Shown piece after piece: positions 8,980 through 17,478 of a stretch of 51,237 nucleotides of DNA. This stretch comes from Clostridium sartagoforme (GTDB lineage Bacteria; Bacillota; Clostridia; Clostridiales; Clostridiaceae). The notes below the pieces were generated by a model. That model was given only the letters and a program-made list of their open reading frames with translations, searched no databases and was not told the DNA's origin. Numbering within the stretch: position 1 is the stretch's first letter; each line of letters opens with the position of its first letter. The stretch lies in assembly GCF_004794105.1 (NCBI RefSeq), contig NZ_SRYR01000015.1:1-51237 (forward strand), in the 5' to 3' direction. Both the position numbers and the translations under genes were made by a program.

Positions 8980-9360
8980 ATGAGAAAATACTTATTTATA
9001 TTTACTCTTATAATTAACAGCTTATTTTTAATATCATGTAATGAAGATAATGTCCTAAAACCTGACTCACCAACCAATACTTCTATACTAATTAAAAATT
9101 ATATTGATGCTGATAATTACGAAGAGTTCAAAGGGCTATTAAGTGAAGATCTAGATAATTCAATATCTAAAGAGGAATTTAATAAATTTAAAGATATTGT
9201 AACTGCCGGAAGTAATCATAATCTATATGATATTATTACTTTTGAAAATGGAGAAATGCTTTTAATCAAACTTACTTCCACTCCAGTTAATGATGAATAC
9301 AAGGTCGAAGAAGTTATCCAAGTTCCAGCTGAACTTAAGACCTTCTTTAACTCCAATTAG
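8980..9360 (+). CDS. small lipoprotein, unknown function
   Basis: A 126-residue secreted lipoprotein. The signal peptide ends in the lipobox LISC near residue 20. The rest (SILIKNYIDADNYEEFKGLLSEDLDNSISKEEFNKFKDIV) is like a short NTF2/DUF4878-type fold of the kind found at the front of the neighbouring penicillin-binding protein, which has a similar DYTAMYEMLTSE...ISEEDFISRY pattern. That resemblance is by eye and suggestive only. A GGAGG site precedes the ATG. Single gene. Confidence 0.75.
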   Translation: MRKYLFIFTLIINSLFLISCNEDNVLKPDSPTNTSILIKNYIDADNYEEFKGLLSEDLDNSISKEEFNKFKDIVTAGSNHNLYDIITFENGEMLLIKLTSTPVNDEYKVEEVIQVPAELKTFFNSN

Positions 9361-9369
9361 CCGTATATC

Positions 9370-9400
9370 AAAAAAGGAATTTAGCTAAAAGCTAAATTCC
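9370..9400 (-). terminator. xpt terminator
   Basis: Read on the minus strand, an 11-base perfect stem (GGAATTTAGCT/AGCTAAATTCC, 3-base loop) is followed by six T residues, 40 bases after the xpt stop. It may also stop transcription from the convergent lipoprotein gene. Confidence 0.85.
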
Positions 9401-9439
9401 TACTACATTTCTTCATCATTTCATTTTTTAATTCTTTAA

Positions 9440-10012
9440 TTATTTAAGTACTACTTTTCCATCTTCAAACTTTTCAATAATAGCTAAAGATTCAACTCTA
9501 GCATTCATTTCTTCTAGTACACTTCTTCCTTCTTGGAAGCCTTTTTCTATTACTATTCCAACTCCAACTAAGTTTGCTTTAGATTGATTTAATATATCTA
9601 TTAATCCTTTAGTTGCGCAGCCTTTAGCTAAGAAGTCATCTATAATTAATATATTTTCACCTTCATTTAAGAATTGCTTTCCTACTCTAACCTTATAAGT
9701 TTTCTTTTTAGTAAAAGAGTGAACTTCTGATTCATAAACTTCCTTATCTAAGTTTAAGCTTTCTGTTTTCTTAGCAAAAACTACTGGTACATAGTCAAAG
9801 TATTGTGATACTATAGCTGCTATACCTATTCCTGAAGCTTCTATTGTAAGTATCTTATCTATTTTTTGCCCTTCAAATCTTCTTTTAAACTCTTTTCCCA
9901 TTTCATTGAAAAGCTTAATATCCATTTGATGATTTAAAAAAGAATCTACCTTCAAGATATTTCCTTCTCTTACTTTTCCTTTGTTAATTATCATATCTTT
10001 TAATAATTGCAT
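9440..10012 (-). CDS. xpt: xanthine phosphoribosyltransferase
   Basis: Converts xanthine and PRPP to XMP in purine salvage. With the start at 10012 the protein is 190 residues, the usual Xpt length. This ATG has AAAGGAG nine bases upstream; an upstream in-frame TTG at 10051 would add 13 residues not found in the family. The opening [10 protein letters not shown]...[13 protein letters not shown] is highly typical, and the PRPP loop [17 protein letters not shown] is intact. It is a single gene controlled by the guanine riboswitch in its leader. No partner permease (pbuX) follows. Confidence 0.95.
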   Translation of the reverse strand: MQLLKDMIINKGKVREGNILKVDSFLNHQMDIKLFNEMGKEFKRRFEGQKIDKILTIEASGIGIAAIVSQYFDYVPVVFAKKTESLNLDKEVYESEVHSFTKKKTYKVRVGKQFLNEGENILIIDDFLAKGCATKGLIDILNQSKANLVGVGIVIEKGFQEGRSVLEEMNARVESLAIIEKFEDGKVVLK

Positions 10013-10112
10013 GTACTTTTTCTCCTTTAAACTTAAGTTTATAGTATTCAAAAAACTTGTCCTACTTGTACTTTTAGTAATAAAGACTAAAAAGTTCCAA
10101 TTATCATTTCTT

Positions 10113-10179
10113 TTCGTAGTTAGGATATTTACGGTTTCCTAGTAGAAACACTTGAACCATATTTTCAAGCATATACGAA
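10113..10179 (-). promoter_or_regulatory. purine (guanine-type) riboswitch aptamer
   Basis: Read on the minus strand, the three-way-junction aptamer shows its conserved joining segments: CGTATA at the 5' end of P1, GTTTCTAC between P2 and P3, and CCTAACTACG closing P1. The two loops carry the paired kissing bases (ATATGG and ACCGTAAAT type). The specificity base in ACTACG is C, as in guanine/hypoxanthine sensors, not T as in adenine sensors. It sits about 100 bases upstream of xpt, the classic target. The expression platform downstream forms an ACTTTTTAGT/ACTAAAAGT stem; the terminator arm is not clear to me. Confidence 0.93.
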
Positions 10180-10203
10180 TACTATAATATTCTTTTTTTG
10201 ATA

Positions 10204-10232
10204 ATTATAATATTTAAAATAAGTTATTGCAA
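10204..10232 (-). promoter_or_regulatory. xpt promoter
   Basis: On the minus strand: -35 TTGCAA (10227-10232), 17-base spacer, perfect -10 TATAAT (10204-10209). Transcription would begin near 10197, about 18 bases before the riboswitch aptamer. The remaining bases to 10328 (about 95) hold only AT-rich sequence. Confidence 0.8.
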
Positions 10233-10328
10233 GTTTATTAATCTAAGGTAATAATATTCCTAATTTTAAAACTCTCTTTTATTAAAAACTCTTTAGGCGT
10301 TTTCTTCTTAATTTTTCATTATTCATTC

Positions 10329-11594
10329 TTAATTATTTATCACCTTTATTTTATCGCTATAAGATTCAATTATCCCCTTACTTCTTTCAAAAGATTCCAC
10401 AACTCTACTTTTCCCCTCTTCTGTTAAGTATGGAGCATCATTTACTGTAGCAGGTACTACTTCATAGAATAGCTTACCTTCTTTTTCATACCAATTAACC
10501 CATGTTGGTAAATACTTTGTATATTCAACCTTAATTTCATTAGTATCTTCATTCTTACTAATGTTCACAAAAACTATAACTCCATCCTCTGTATATGGAT
10601 TTTGTATTCTTTCAGTTCTTTGACTAGATAAAAAATTCCCCATAGAATAGATAACTGAAGTTTCATGTAATCCATCATCTGATTTTATAATGTCTATTGG
10701 TTGCAATGAATGTGGATGGGTTGCAAAAACTATATCTACATTATTATTTGCTAGGAACTTTGCCATTTTCTCTTGAGTTCTATTAGGCTCTAGTTCATAT
10801 TCCTCTCCCCAATGCATATAAAATATTACTACTTCTGCACCATCAGCTTTCATCATATCTATTTGTTCCTTCATATTATTTAAGTCATCATCTAAAGAAT
10901 CTTCTCTAAAAGTATTCATTAAAGGATATATTTCACTAGATATTGGAGTTCCATTTAGCCCCCTAACCCCACCTTCAGCAGTCATAGTATAGCTATAAGA
11001 TATAATTCCAATCTTTATACCCTTAACATCTTTAATAATATATCTATTATCCTCAGTGCTTGATCTAGTTCCAATTATGTCAAACCCTTTATCATTTAAA
11101 GTTTCCCTGGTTCTATGATACCCTCTAATATCTCTATCTAAAGAGTGATTATTCATATTATTAAGAACATCTATTCCTGCCCATTTTATAGCATCTGCTA
11201 ATTCATCTGGAGCATTAAAGCTTGGATATCCTGAAAATCCGTAATTTTCTATACCTGCTAAAGTTCCTTCTAAGTTTCCTATAGCTAAATCAGCATTAAT
11301 TAGATAATCCTTAACATACTGCAAAGTGTTTTTAAAATCATAAGTATTACTTTCAGCATCATATTGTGTTTCTAATATTTCTTTATGTATTAAAATATCT
11401 CCAACAGCTGCTATTTCTATAGTTTTTATATTATCCTTTTTCTCCTCAGTAGGTTTCTTAATAACTTCATCTTCAGTTAATTCCTCTTTATTAGAGGCAT
11501 TTAATAAAACTTCTAACTTTGGAATATAAAATAATCCAGCAATAGATATTATAAAAGTTACAATTAAAATAATAAGTATTCCCTTTTTCCTCAT
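10329..11594 (-). CDS. CapA family protein (metallophosphoesterase-like)
   Basis: A 421-residue membrane-anchored protein with one N-terminal helix (about 5-24), an acidic/lysine spacer, and a CapA domain from about residue 58. Family motifs are IAAVGDILIHK, NADLAIGNLEGTLAG, VLNNMNNHSLDR and YMHWGEEY, which form the metal site of this phosphoesterase-like fold. Related proteins act in poly-gamma-glutamate capsule synthesis or in spore or envelope metabolism, but no capB or capC is nearby, so the substrate is open. Preceded by AAGGAGG. Transcribed alone; a terminator separates it from the nan operon. Confidence 0.88.
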   Translation of the reverse strand: MRKKGILIILIVTFIISIAGLFYIPKLEVLLNASNKEELTEDEVIKKPTEEKKDNIKTIEIAAVGDILIHKEILETQYDAESNTYDFKNTLQYVKDYLINADLAIGNLEGTLAGIENYGFSGYPSFNAPDELADAIKWAGIDVLNNMNNHSLDRDIRGYHRTRETLNDKGFDIIGTRSSTEDNRYIIKDVKGIKIGIISYSYTMTAEGGVRGLNGTPISSEIYPLMNTFREDSLDDDLNNMKEQIDMMKADGAEVVIFYMHWGEEYELEPNRTQEKMAKFLANNNVDIVFATHPHSLQPIDIIKSDDGLHETSVIYSMGNFLSSQRTERIQNPYTEDGVIVFVNISKNEDTNEIKVEYTKYLPTWVNWYEKEGKLFYEVVPATVNDAPYLTEEGKSRVVESFERSKGIIESYSDKIKVINN

Positions 11595-11652
11595 AAATCC
11601 TCCTTATTAAACCTATATATCAATTATATACCAAATAGTTATCTGCTCATAT

Positions 11653-11699
11653 AAAAACAGTAATTAGTTTTGTGTAAAAACAAAACTAATTACTGTTTC
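11653..11699 (-). terminator. nan operon terminator
   Basis: A near-perfect 18-base stem (AAACAGTAATTAGTTTTG and its complement, loop of about 7) follows nanK; on the minus strand it is continued by TTTTT. It closes the sialic acid operon before the capA-like gene. Confidence 0.88.
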
Positions 11700-11736
11700 T
11701 ATATCGTGGGAATATTCGCCTATAAATAAATTAATA

Positions 11737-12618
11737 TCAGTGTTTGCTTTTAAAATTATAGAATGCTCCCATCATACCTGCATCATTCTTATGTTTTGCA
11801 AACTCTAACCTCGTTTTTTCAGCAATGCTAGGCACAAGATATTTTTTTAAAGCCTTCTCAATTTTGGGTTTTAGATAAATATCCTGAGCCATAACCCCAC
11901 CACCTAATACCACTACTTCTGGATTGATTACATAACAGATATTAGCAATTCCCATTCCAAGAACTTCAACCATCTCATCAATAGCCGTTATGCATATATC
12001 ATCACCTTTTTTAGCTTCTTCAAAAATATGATAGCCATCCCATATCACTTCTGAATTCTGTTTTATCTCAGCAACCTTTTTAGTAAGAATGCTGCTTGCC
12101 CCTAATGTCTGAAAATCACTATCAAACATATGCATATATCCTATCTCACATGCACTATTACTAAACCCATGGAACACATTCCCATCAATCAGAATGCATC
12201 CTCCAATTCCAGTTCCAATCGTAAGGCATAGTGCCACCTTGCTACCAATGGCTGCACCTGAAACACTCTCTGCTAATCCTGCACAGTTCACATCATTTTC
12301 TACTTCACAAGGGATAGAAAACCTTCTTTCTAACTCTTCTTTGAATTTCGTTCCTGCATATCTAGGAATCAAAGGAGCTGAGTAAAAAATTTCACCTTTT
12401 TCAGTATCAACCATTCCAGCTGTTGAAATACAAATTCCTACTGGTTTATATACCTCTAAATAATTTTCAACTATTCTAAATACTTTATTTAAAATCTCAG
12501 GCCCACCTTTATGTGCTTCTGTATCAATCTTATCTTTTGTCAGTATTCTACCATACTCATCAATGATTCCGTATTTTATTGCGGTTCCTCCAATATCAAT
12601 ACTCACATAACTTTTCAC
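11737..12618 (-). CDS. nanK: N-acetylmannosamine kinase, ROK family
   Basis: Phosphorylates ManNAc to ManNAc-6-phosphate in sialic acid breakdown. The 293-residue protein has the ATP loop DIGGTAIKYGI at the N-terminus, the sugar-binding ENDVNCAGLAE, GTGIGGCILIDG and VLGGGVMAQ. The zinc-binding CxCGxxGCxE motif of many ROK proteins is absent; in its place is SACEIGYMHMFDSDFQTLGASS. The GTG start has GAGGTG five bases upstream. It is the last gene of the operon, 28 bases after nanA, which makes ManNAc the likely substrate rather than glucose. Confidence 0.88.
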   Translation of the reverse strand: MKSYVSIDIGGTAIKYGIIDEYGRILTKDKIDTEAHKGGPEILNKVFRIVENYLEVYKPVGICISTAGMVDTEKGEIFYSAPLIPRYAGTKFKEELERRFSIPCEVENDVNCAGLAESVSGAAIGSKVALCLTIGTGIGGCILIDGNVFHGFSNSACEIGYMHMFDSDFQTLGASSILTKKVAEIKQNSEVIWDGYHIFEEAKKGDDICITAIDEMVEVLGMGIANICYVINPEVVVLGGGVMAQDIYLKPKIEKALKKYLVPSIAEKTRLEFAKHKNDAGMMGAFYNFKSKH

Positions 12619-12646
12619 ATTTTCACCTCTTCTGAGACCTTATTTT

Positions 12647-13564
12647 TTAGCAATATGCTTTGATTGCTGTTTTAATCATAAGCGCAGCTTCCTGTACAAC
12701 AGGAATATCTTCCTCCACTAATGCTACTAAAGGTTCTCTTACACCTCCTATATCTAAATTCTCATTTATTCTGAGAATTTCTTTGATTACTCCATACATA
12801 TTTCCATGGCAGGAACACATTTTATATATAATTTCGTTAATATCGAACTGAAGCCTTCTAGCTTCTTCTATTCTATTTTCAATTATAAGATCATTAAGTT
12901 TTAAGAACAGTTCTGGCATAACACCATATGTGCCTCCAATGCCTCCTTCTGCACCAATCACACGTCCACTTAGGAACTGTTCATCTGGACCATTAAATAC
13001 AATATAGTCATCTCCACCATCTACACAGAACAATTGAATATCTTGTACTGGCATAGATGAGTTCTTTACACCAATCACTCTAGGATTCTTACGCATCTCA
13101 GCATAAAGATTCTGTGTTAAAGCTACCCCTGCAAGTTGTGGAATATTATATATTATAAAATCTGTATTTGGAGCAGCATTACTTATTGAATTCCAATAAG
13201 CTGCAATTGCATATTCAGGAAGTTTGAAATATATTGGAGGTATTGCTGCAATTGCATCTACTCCCAAACTTTCTGCATGTTTTGCAAGTTCTATACTATC
13301 TCTTGTATTATTGCATGCAACATGAGCAATAACTGTAAGTTTTCCTTTTCCAACTGCCATTACATTTTCAAGAACAACCTTTCTATCCTCCACACTTTGA
13401 TAAATACATTCTCCAGAGGATCCATTTACATAAACTCCTTTGACTCCCTTTTCAATATGGAATTGAGTCAATGCACGCACTCTATCTGGACTTATTTCAC
13501 CATTTTCATCATAACATGCATAAAATGCAGGAATCACACCCTTATACTTATTCAAATCTCTCAT
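12647..13564 (-). CDS. nanA: N-acetylneuraminate lyase
   Basis: Cleaves sialic acid (Neu5Ac) to ManNAc and pyruvate. The 305-residue TIM barrel has the Schiff-base lysine K167 (VIGVKNSS), the catalytic Tyr139 (FIIYNIPQ) and the carboxylate-binding GSSGECIYQS near residues 48-57. Spacing is two residues off the E. coli enzyme (Y137, K165). Its place between nanE and nanK favours sialic acid over the related dihydrodipicolinate substrate. GAGGGAG precedes the ATG. Confidence 0.95.
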   Translation of the reverse strand: MRDLNKYKGVIPAFYACYDENGEISPDRVRALTQFHIEKGVKGVYVNGSSGECIYQSVEDRKVVLENVMAVGKGKLTVIAHVACNNTRDSIELAKHAESLGVDAIAAIPPIYFKLPEYAIAAYWNSISNAAPNTDFIIYNIPQLAGVALTQNLYAEMRKNPRVIGVKNSSMPVQDIQLFCVDGGDDYIVFNGPDEQFLSGRVIGAEGGIGGTYGVMPELFLKLNDLIIENRIEEARRLQFDINEIIYKMCSCHGNMYGVIKEILRINENLDIGGVREPLVALVEEDIPVVQEAALMIKTAIKAYC

Positions 13565-13595
13565 ATTCTTCTCCCTCTTCCCTGTACAGGCTATT

Positions 13596-14291
13596 TTATT
13601 TATTATAATTTAGCTCATCTACAAACTTTTTTGTAATTAGCTGAGGTCTTGTAATAATAGAACCAACCACAACACTATAGCATCCTAATTCAATTACACG
13701 TTTAACCTTTTCTGGTGTATTTATATTACCTTCTGCTATAACTGGATGTTTTACTTTTGCAAGAATTTCTCTAATAATCTCAAAATCATTATTTTCTATT
13801 TTAAGATTTTTACTATGTTCTGTATATCCAACCATTGTTGTACCAATAAAATCAAACCCTATATCATCTGCATGGAGTGCCTCTTCAACAGTAGAACAAT
13901 CTGCCATGAAAAGTTGCTCTGGGTATTTTCCCTTTACTTCTTTAAAAAACTCATCTAAAGTCTTTCCTTCTGGCCTTAACTCACAAGTAGCATCAAGTGC
14001 TATAATATCTGGTTTCACTTCCATCAACTCATCAATCTCTCTCATAGTTGGTGTGATATAGACTTTAGAGCCATCGTAATCACGTTTCACAATTCCAATA
14101 ATAGGAATATCCACTTGTGACTGTATTTCAGCAATATCTTCTTTTGTATTTGCTCGAATTCCAGCTGCCCCTCCTTCTTTCGCAGCTAGTGCCATCTTTC
14201 CCATAATAAATGAGGAATGAAGTGGTTCATGCTGTAGTGCTTGGCATGATACTATTAATTTTCCTTTTAAACCATTAACTCTCTTATTCAT
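13596..14291 (-). CDS. nanE: N-acylglucosamine-6-phosphate 2-epimerase
   Basis: Converts ManNAc-6-phosphate to GlcNAc-6-phosphate, the last dedicated step of the sialic acid pathway. The 231-residue barrel opens with the family hallmark [17 protein letters not shown] and carries [17 protein letters not shown] (catalytic Lys near residue 69), LDAT and VIAEGNI. An AAGGA site precedes the ATG. NagA and NagB, which would take the product into glycolysis, are not in the window. Confidence 0.96.
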   Translation of the reverse strand: MNKRVNGLKGKLIVSCQALQHEPLHSSFIMGKMALAAKEGGAAGIRANTKEDIAEIQSQVDIPIIGIVKRDYDGSKVYITPTMREIDELMEVKPDIIALDATCELRPEGKTLDEFFKEVKGKYPEQLFMADCSTVEEALHADDIGFDFIGTTMVGYTEHSKNLKIENNDFEIIREILAKVKHPVIAEGNINTPEKVKRVIELGCYSVVVGSIITRPQLITKKFVDELNYNK

Positions 14292-14337
14292 ATATTTTCC
14301 TTTCTATAACACATTATTTAAAATTTATTTCTTAAGC

Positions 14338-14988
14338 CTATCTGGGAATTTCATACTTTCCAAATATTTTTCGAAAGATAAAGGACTGAATCAATGCTAA
14401 TCCAGAAAATCCACATATAAGCAATATTGTAAAGAGCAGAAGCATAGATACTCCTGAATAAAATAGCATAGCTACAAATGGAACATTAAGCAAAATTAGT
14501 AATAATGTCCACTGAAAATTCACGCTACTAATCATAAATGAATTTTTAAACACTTCTTTTGTTGTGTATATAAATCTTGCCGAAATCGGAAATGCATATA
14601 AAAATATAATATAACTCCAAAATGCTGCTGCATAACATAGTATCTCTACTATCTTCAAGTTATCATATCCCATTGCTATTATTCTCAAGTCAATTGTAAT
14701 AAAAAATCCTATTATAATTGCTATTGCTCCCAATATAGTTCCTTGCCTAAAATTTTGCTTAAATGACTTTAAGAACTCTCGTATAATATGTGATTCTTCA
14801 TTTCTTACCATTTTTAATGTTATTGAATACATAGCAGTCAACGATGCTCCTATTGTCACAATGGGAATACAGCATATAATAAATAAAAGATTTAATATTA
14901 CTAGATCAATTACCCTTGAAAAAAAACGCATAATTCCATTGTCCAAATTAAATATTGTACTTATTAGATATCCTCTATTTCCTGTCAT
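14338..14988 (-). CDS. YesL family membrane protein (DUF624)
   Basis: A 216-residue membrane protein with about five helices. It has the YesL-type opening (GIMRFFSRVIDLVILNLLFIICCIPIVTIGASLTAMY) and the adjacent loop KMVRNEESHIIREFLKSFKQNF. Such genes travel with carbohydrate ABC transporters of the MsmEFG type in Firmicutes; the function is unproven. Here it lies between yhcH and nanE in the sialic acid operon, which ties it to uptake or processing of that sugar. A GGAGAT site precedes the ATG. Confidence 0.88.
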   Translation of the reverse strand: MTGNRGYLISTIFNLDNGIMRFFSRVIDLVILNLLFIICCIPIVTIGASLTAMYSITLKMVRNEESHIIREFLKSFKQNFRQGTILGAIAIIIGFFITIDLRIIAMGYDNLKIVEILCYAAAFWSYIIFLYAFPISARFIYTTKEVFKNSFMISSVNFQWTLLLILLNVPFVAMLFYSGVSMLLLFTILLICGFSGLALIQSFIFRKIFGKYEIPR

Positions 14989-15094
14989 ATTGATCTCCTA
15001 TCTCTCTTTTAATTACTATAGATACAACTTTATAAAATTATCCTTATTAATTTATTGTAATTTACCTCTTTTCTAATAACTTGATCTTTGAACA

Positions 15095-15547
15095 CTAACT
15101 CCTAGCTACTTTGAATACACATTTTTTTAAATATCGATTTTCTTCTGTAACAATTCCAGGCTTATGCGCTTCTTCTGGCATACAAATAATAAATCTTCCT
15201 TTTCCCATCTTGCACATTACATACTCACTGCAATCAACTATTCCAAAATCTATTTCCTCTCTATATGCCTCGATCACCTCTTCTATGTCAAGGCCAACTG
15301 CAATATTTTCTGTTCCTTCTATGTCAATCTGTATATCCATATATTTTTTATGTATTTCAAAATTTACTTCATCTTCTTCTTTAGCTTCTGCCTCCATTAC
15401 ATTAAAAAACACTTTATCTCCTGCTATTTCTGTACGTCCAATTGGAAGTGAGTTCAAATCAGCTGTTTCCAGGAAATCAATTGCCCTGTCTAACCATAGT
15501 GATTGTCCTCTATATTTCCCAATGTTTTTTATGCTATCATATACCAT
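15095..15547 (-). CDS. YhcH/YjgK/YiaL family protein (NanQ-like)
   Basis: A 150-residue cytoplasmic cupin-like protein. Family features are FNVMEAEAKEEDEVNFEIHKKYMDIQIDIEG and MPEEAHKPGI, with conserved Glu, His and Lys expected to bind a metal and sugar. The E. coli homologue NanQ (YhcH) interconverts sialic acid anomers so that NanA receives the open-chain form. Operon position downstream of the transporter agrees with that role. GGAGAG precedes the ATG. Confidence 0.9.
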   Translation of the reverse strand: MVYDSIKNIGKYRGQSLWLDRAIDFLETADLNSLPIGRTEIAGDKVFFNVMEAEAKEEDEVNFEIHKKYMDIQIDIEGTENIAVGLDIEEVIEAYREEIDFGIVDCSEYVMCKMGKGRFIICMPEEAHKPGIVTEENRYLKKCVFKVARS

Positions 15548-15586
15548 ATGAATCTCTCCTTTTTTATTTCAAGACAATATACAAAA

Positions 15587-15642
15587 TGGAACTATCATTC
15601 ACACGCCTGATAATCAAAAGTCTATGTGTTTCAATAGTTCCA
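15587..15642 (-). repeat. intercistronic hairpin between permease 2 and yhcH
   Basis: TGGAACTAT and ATAGTTCCA form the base of a 56-base hairpin, with a smaller ACAC/GTGT pairing inside. On the minus strand it is followed by CATTTTG, a weak T run. It may terminate part of the transcription or protect the upstream transporter message from decay. Confidence 0.6.
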
Positions 15643-15652
15643 TCTCTATACA

Positions 15653-16480
15653 TTAACCTTTTACAGCACCCATTGTAATACCTTGTGTAAATGATTTTTG
15701 GAAGATTAAAAATACAGCAACGATTGGAACTGCTGATAGCGCTGCCCCCGCCATGATCAATCCGTAGTTTGTCGCCATCTCAGCTTGCATAGTTGCCACA
15801 CCCAGTGAAACTGTAAGTTTATCTCTTGATGAAAGCATTACTAACTGCATAAAGTAATCATTCCAAGTATTGATAAATGTGAATATTGCTAATGCAGCAA
15901 ACCCAGGTTTTATAATTGGAAATGCAATGTTTATAAATGTTCTAAACTCTCCACAACCATCAATCTTTGCTGACTCTAATAATTCGCCAGGAATATTCTC
16001 ACTAAATTGTTTCATTAAGAATACTCCAAAAGGCCACCCAACCAACGGAAGAATTACAGCTGCTAATGTGTCATGTATTCCTAAGAAATTAACAATTCTC
16101 ACCAAGGGAACTAATACAACTTGCTTTGGCAATGCCATTGCTGCAATAAATACAGAAAATAGAAACTTCTGTCCATAAAATCTCTTCTTAGCCAGAACAT
16201 ATCCTGCAAGTGAAGATGTTATACATACTAAAAGCATTGTAACTGCTGCAATGAAAATGCTGTTAAATAACCATTTTCCTGCTGGATTTTGAATAAGTAA
16301 TTGTTTAAAATTCTCCAATGTGGGAGCTGTTGGCCACCATTGTGGTGGAATTCTAATTGTATCAGGCTGAGTCTTAAACGCACCTGTCATAATCCAATAG
16401 AAAGGAAAGACAAAAATAATAGTTAAGATACTCAAAAGTGTTATTGTAATCACCCCAAAAGGTGTCGCTTTTTTCTTCAT
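15653..16480 (-). CDS. ABC transporter permease, carbohydrate (MalG-like), sialic acid uptake
   Basis: A 275-residue inner-membrane permease with six helices. The ATPase-contacting EAA loop is ELLESAKIDGCGEFRTFINIAFPIIKPGFAAL, and the C-terminus GAVKG is typical of MalG-type subunits. It pairs with the permease encoded 15 bases upstream. No ATP-binding subunit is encoded in the operon, as is common for Firmicute sugar ABC systems that share one MsmX-type ATPase. The sialic acid substrate is inferred from the operon. Confidence 0.93.
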   Translation of the reverse strand: MKKKATPFGVITITLLSILTIIFVFPFYWIMTGAFKTQPDTIRIPPQWWPTAPTLENFKQLLIQNPAGKWLFNSIFIAAVTMLLVCITSSLAGYVLAKKRFYGQKFLFSVFIAAMALPKQVVLVPLVRIVNFLGIHDTLAAVILPLVGWPFGVFLMKQFSENIPGELLESAKIDGCGEFRTFINIAFPIIKPGFAALAIFTFINTWNDYFMQLVMLSSRDKLTVSLGVATMQAEMATNYGLIMAGAALSAVPIVAVFLIFQKSFTQGITMGAVKG

Positions 16481-16495
16481 TATATTCTCTCCTTC

Positions 16496-17386
16496 CTAAT
16501 ATTCTACATCATTACCTAGAATTTTGAATTGTGCAAAGCTTATGAGACCAATTAATACAGCTAGGAATACTCCCATTGTATTTGCATATCCATATTCAGA
16601 AAGTTTAAATGCTTTCTCATATAGATAGTACATAATCGTACTGGTGGAATAGTTTGGGCCACCCGATGTTAATAGTTGAATCAATGCGAAACATTGGAAT
16701 GAGTTAATTGTTGTGATAACTACTATATAAAGTGTTGTAGGTAATAAACTTGGCCATTTTATTTTCCAGAACACTTGAAATTCATTAGCACCATCTACAC
16801 GGGCTGCCTCTACAAGAGACTTATCTATATTACCCAATGATGCAATATAAAGTATAATTGGTTGACCAACTGATGTCGTAAGTAAAATAACTATAATTGC
16901 AATTAGTGCATATCTTTTGTCTCCTAACCAGCTAATATTCTGATCAATAATGCTCCCTGTTTTTAACATATAATTCAATATACCTGATAATGGATCATAA
17001 ATCCATTTCCATACAACTGTAACAGCTACACTTCCTGTAACAACAGGTAAGAAAAATACACAACGGAAAAATGAACGAGTAAATGCACTTTTTTCATATG
17101 TTTGTGAAGCTACAAATAAGGAAAATATAACGACAATAGGAACTGATCCTATTACAATAATCAATGTATTTATTAATGATTTAATAAATACCTCATCATT
17201 AAACATACGTATATAATTATCTATTCCAATAAATGAAAAATCAGTCATTGTGTAATTAAAGAAGCTTGTAACGAATCCCATAATCATAGGAGTCAGAACA
17301 AATATTACAAAAAATATTAATACTGGAGCCAGAAAAGTGTATGACACAATTGTCTCTCTCATCTGTAATTTGTTCGAAGTTTTCAT
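16496..17386 (-). CDS. ABC transporter permease, carbohydrate (MalF-like), sialic acid uptake
   Basis: A 296-residue permease with six helices and the EAA loop SLVEAARVDGANEFQVFWKIKWPSLLPT. I place the start at the ATG at 17386 because GGGGG lies six bases upstream; the longer frame reaching 17461 runs through the intercistronic hairpin and has no ribosome binding site. It forms the membrane channel with the next gene and receives substrate from the lipoprotein encoded upstream. Confidence 0.93.
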   Translation of the reverse strand: MKTSNKLQMRETIVSYTFLAPVLIFFVIFVLTPMIMGFVTSFFNYTMTDFSFIGIDNYIRMFNDEVFIKSLINTLIIVIGSVPIVVIFSLFVASQTYEKSAFTRSFFRCVFFLPVVTGSVAVTVVWKWIYDPLSGILNYMLKTGSIIDQNISWLGDKRYALIAIIVILLTTSVGQPIILYIASLGNIDKSLVEAARVDGANEFQVFWKIKWPSLLPTTLYIVVITTINSFQCFALIQLLTSGGPNYSTSTIMYYLYEKAFKLSEYGYANTMGVFLAVLIGLISFAQFKILGNDVEY

Positions 17387-17432
17387 ATTTTTCCCCCAAT
17401 CACTTATCTTAAGAAATAATATCCGAAAAATA

Positions 17433-17467
17433 TTCTTCTTGCACATTATTTTAATGTGCAAGAAGAA
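17433..17467 (-). repeat. intercistronic hairpin after the solute-binding protein gene
   Basis: A perfect 15-base stem (TTCTTCTTGCACATT with its complement, 5-base loop) lies just past the solute-binding protein stop. Hairpins here commonly raise the level of binding-protein mRNA over the permeases by partial termination or by blocking 3' decay. On the minus strand it is followed by AATATTTTT. Confidence 0.75.
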
Positions 17468-17478
17468 ATTAATTAATC

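Noticed and set aside
12647..13564. nanA-like gene as dihydrodipicolinate synthase (dapA)
   Set aside because: Same superfamily, but operon position between nanE and nanK and the GSSGECIYQS segment favour N-acetylneuraminate lyase.
15111..15551. 146-codon plus-strand frame antisense to yhcH
   Set aside because: Exact shadow of a well-supported sialic acid gene, with no start signals.
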